From Bifidobacterium breve (GTDB taxonomy: Bacteria; Actinomycetota; Thermoleophilia; Solirubrobacterales; Solirubrobacteraceae): DNA of 39,677 nt. Positions within the stretch are counted from its first letter, which is position 1. The number at the start of each line of letters is the position of its first letter. Location of the stretch: NCBI GenBank assembly GCA_945878865.1, contig CAMCUD010000038.1, forward strand, positions 1 to 39,677, given 5' to 3'. The notes below the pieces were generated by a model, which had not been told where the DNA came from, did not search any database, and saw only the letters and a list, made by a program, of their open reading frames with translations. This document shows positions 38,863-39,677 of the stretch, one piece after another. A program made the translations under genes and the position numbers.

Positions 38863-39677
38863 GCGACGGGATCCTCGATCCGAGCCAGATCGACGCGCTG
38901 CTCGAGCAGGCCAAGGAGGGCAAGCTGCCCGAGCAGGCCTCCGCCGACGAGCAGAAGGAGAAGAACGCCGGGCGCAACCGCTGGCTGCGCACGGTCGACT
39001 TCTCGCGCCCGACGAAGTTCGGGCCCGATCAGGAGAACCGGATGCGGCGCCTGCATGAGGCGTTCTGCCGCATGGCGGGGACCCGCATGGTCGGCCAGCT
39101 GCGCATCCCGATGGAGCTCGAGCTCATCGACACGTCCCAGCGCACGTGGCGCGACGCCTACATGGTCGTCTCGCGCGATGCGTGCTGCGCGATGCTCGAG
39201 ATCAAGCCGTACGGCACGACGTGCCTCATGGCGATGGAGATGCCGCTGCTGCTGCTGGCCATCGACAAGCTGCTGGGCTCCGACGACGAGGAGCCGCACG
39301 AGCGCAAGCTCACGAACATCGACATGGCGATCGTCAAGCGCGTCATCGGCGAGCTGACGTCGGCGATGACGCTGACGTGGCAGGACCTCGCCGAGGTCGA
39401 GTTCGAGGTGACGTCCATCGAGAACGCCGACGACGCCGAGCAGGCGATGTCGGCGAGCGAGCCGACGCTGTCGATCGCGATGGAGGCCCGCCTGGGCGCC
39501 GTCAGCTCGACGGTGCTGCTCCTGCTCCCCCACATCTCCGCGCAGCCGGCGCTCGCCGAGTTCGCGGCGCGCACCGCCGCGGACATGGAGAGCGACCCGC
39601 GGGTGCGCGCGATGCTGCACCACCGGATCGGCGAGGCGACGGTCAACGTCCGCGCCGAGCTGGGCAGCACCATGATG
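38859..39677 (+). CDS. fliM: Flagellar motor switch protein FliM (3' end outside window)
   Basis: FliM is the CheY-P-binding C-ring protein. The 273 visible codons start MSDGILDPSQIDALLEQAKEG, containing the EIDALL-type CheY-P docking peptide. The FliM core follows with VDFSRPTKFGPDQENRMRRLHEAF (about 47-70), and a GGRG-like region is not visible before the end. Reading is open to the last base, so the SpoA-like C-terminal domain is cut off. Overlaps cheD by 4 nt (ATGA). Confidence 0.93.
   Translation, partial: MSDGILDPSQIDALLEQAKEGKLPEQASADEQKEKNAGRNRWLRTVDFSRPTKFGPDQENRMRRLHEAFCRMAGTRMVGQLRIPMELELIDTSQRTWRDAYMVVSRDACCAMLEIKPYGTTCLMAMEMPLLLLAIDKLLGSDDEEPHERKLTNIDMAIVKRVIGELTSAMTLTWQDLAEVEFEVTSIENADDAEQAMSASEPTLSIAMEARLGAVSSTVLLLLPHISAQPALAEFAARTAADMESDPRVRAMLHHRIGEATVNVRAELGSTMM

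Noticed and set aside
1-39677. CRISPR arrays, insertion sequences, tRNA/rRNA genes, c-di-GMP riboswitches
   Set aside because: No direct-repeat arrays, transposase-like frames, cloverleaf sequences or GEMM core motifs were seen on reading both strands.

Overview
The window is very G+C-rich DNA (roughly 70% by eye), densely coding, with frequent 1-4 nt overlaps between genes and many GTG starts. It carries most of a flagellar and chemotaxis gene cluster. No P-ring or L-ring genes (flgI, flgH) lie between flgG and flgJ. The cluster includes the monoderm-style flbD, flaG, cheC and cheD genes, a PASTA-domain secreted protein and secreted proteins with Cys-rich or DDDGDG motifs. Together these suggest a motile actinobacterium, most likely of the class Thermoleophilia (Solirubrobacter/Conexibacter/Patulibacter-like). 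The taxonomic call is inference; no rRNA or tRNA gene is visible.

Layout. (1) 1-2954, minus strand: flgF, flgG, flgJ (rod-binding domain only), flgN and the start of flgK, which is cut by the window edge. (2) 3023-3971, plus: a short FliK-like protein translationally overlapping a stand-alone FlhB-C-domain protein. (3) 4059-11678, plus: a respiratory block, cydA-cydB-cydD-cydC (cytochrome bd oxidase and its ABC exporter), followed by a SulP anion transporter. (4) 11527-13652: an apparent remnant of indolepyruvate ferredoxin oxidoreductase, an intact divergent Lrp/AsnC regulator and a secreted protein. (5) 13846-14664, minus: the flagellar/WhiG-type sigma factor. (6) 14953-20117, plus: a TPR-glycosyltransferase, flaG, fliD, fliS and a fliT-like gene. 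(7) 20133-21197: a secreted protein. (8) 21343-27120: flgB, flgC, fliE, fliF, fliG, fliH, fliI. (9) 27117-28484, minus: a secreted PASTA protein. (10) 28569-33292: fliJ, a lytic transglycosylase, fliK, flgD, a flagellar operon protein, flgE, flbD. (11) 33394 to the end: cheW, cheB, cheR, cheA, cheC, cheD and the 5' part of fliM.

The most interesting signal is regulatory. Seven intergenic sites share the pattern TCAAS-N14-RCCGAY with identical 14-nt spacing. They lie in front of flgG, flgF, the glycosyltransferase, flaG-fliD, flgB-fliI, fliJ-flgE and cheW-fliM. The pattern is a variant of the FliA/SigD/WhiG promoter (TAAA-N15-GCCGATAA). It implies that the sigma factor encoded here controls rod, basal body, export, hook and chemotaxis operons, and not only late filament genes. 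The non-flagellar cyd block instead has a TTGACG-N17-TATTCG housekeeping-type promoter.

Other points of note are several strong palindromes between or at the ends of genes, two operons whose predicted transcripts would be nearly leaderless, an antisense PASTA gene splitting fliI from fliJ and sharing a CTAG stop with fliI, and two mutually exclusive hairpins over the flgE ribosome-binding site. No CRISPR array, insertion sequence, rRNA or tRNA was found, and no stretch longer than 300 bases lacks a gene.
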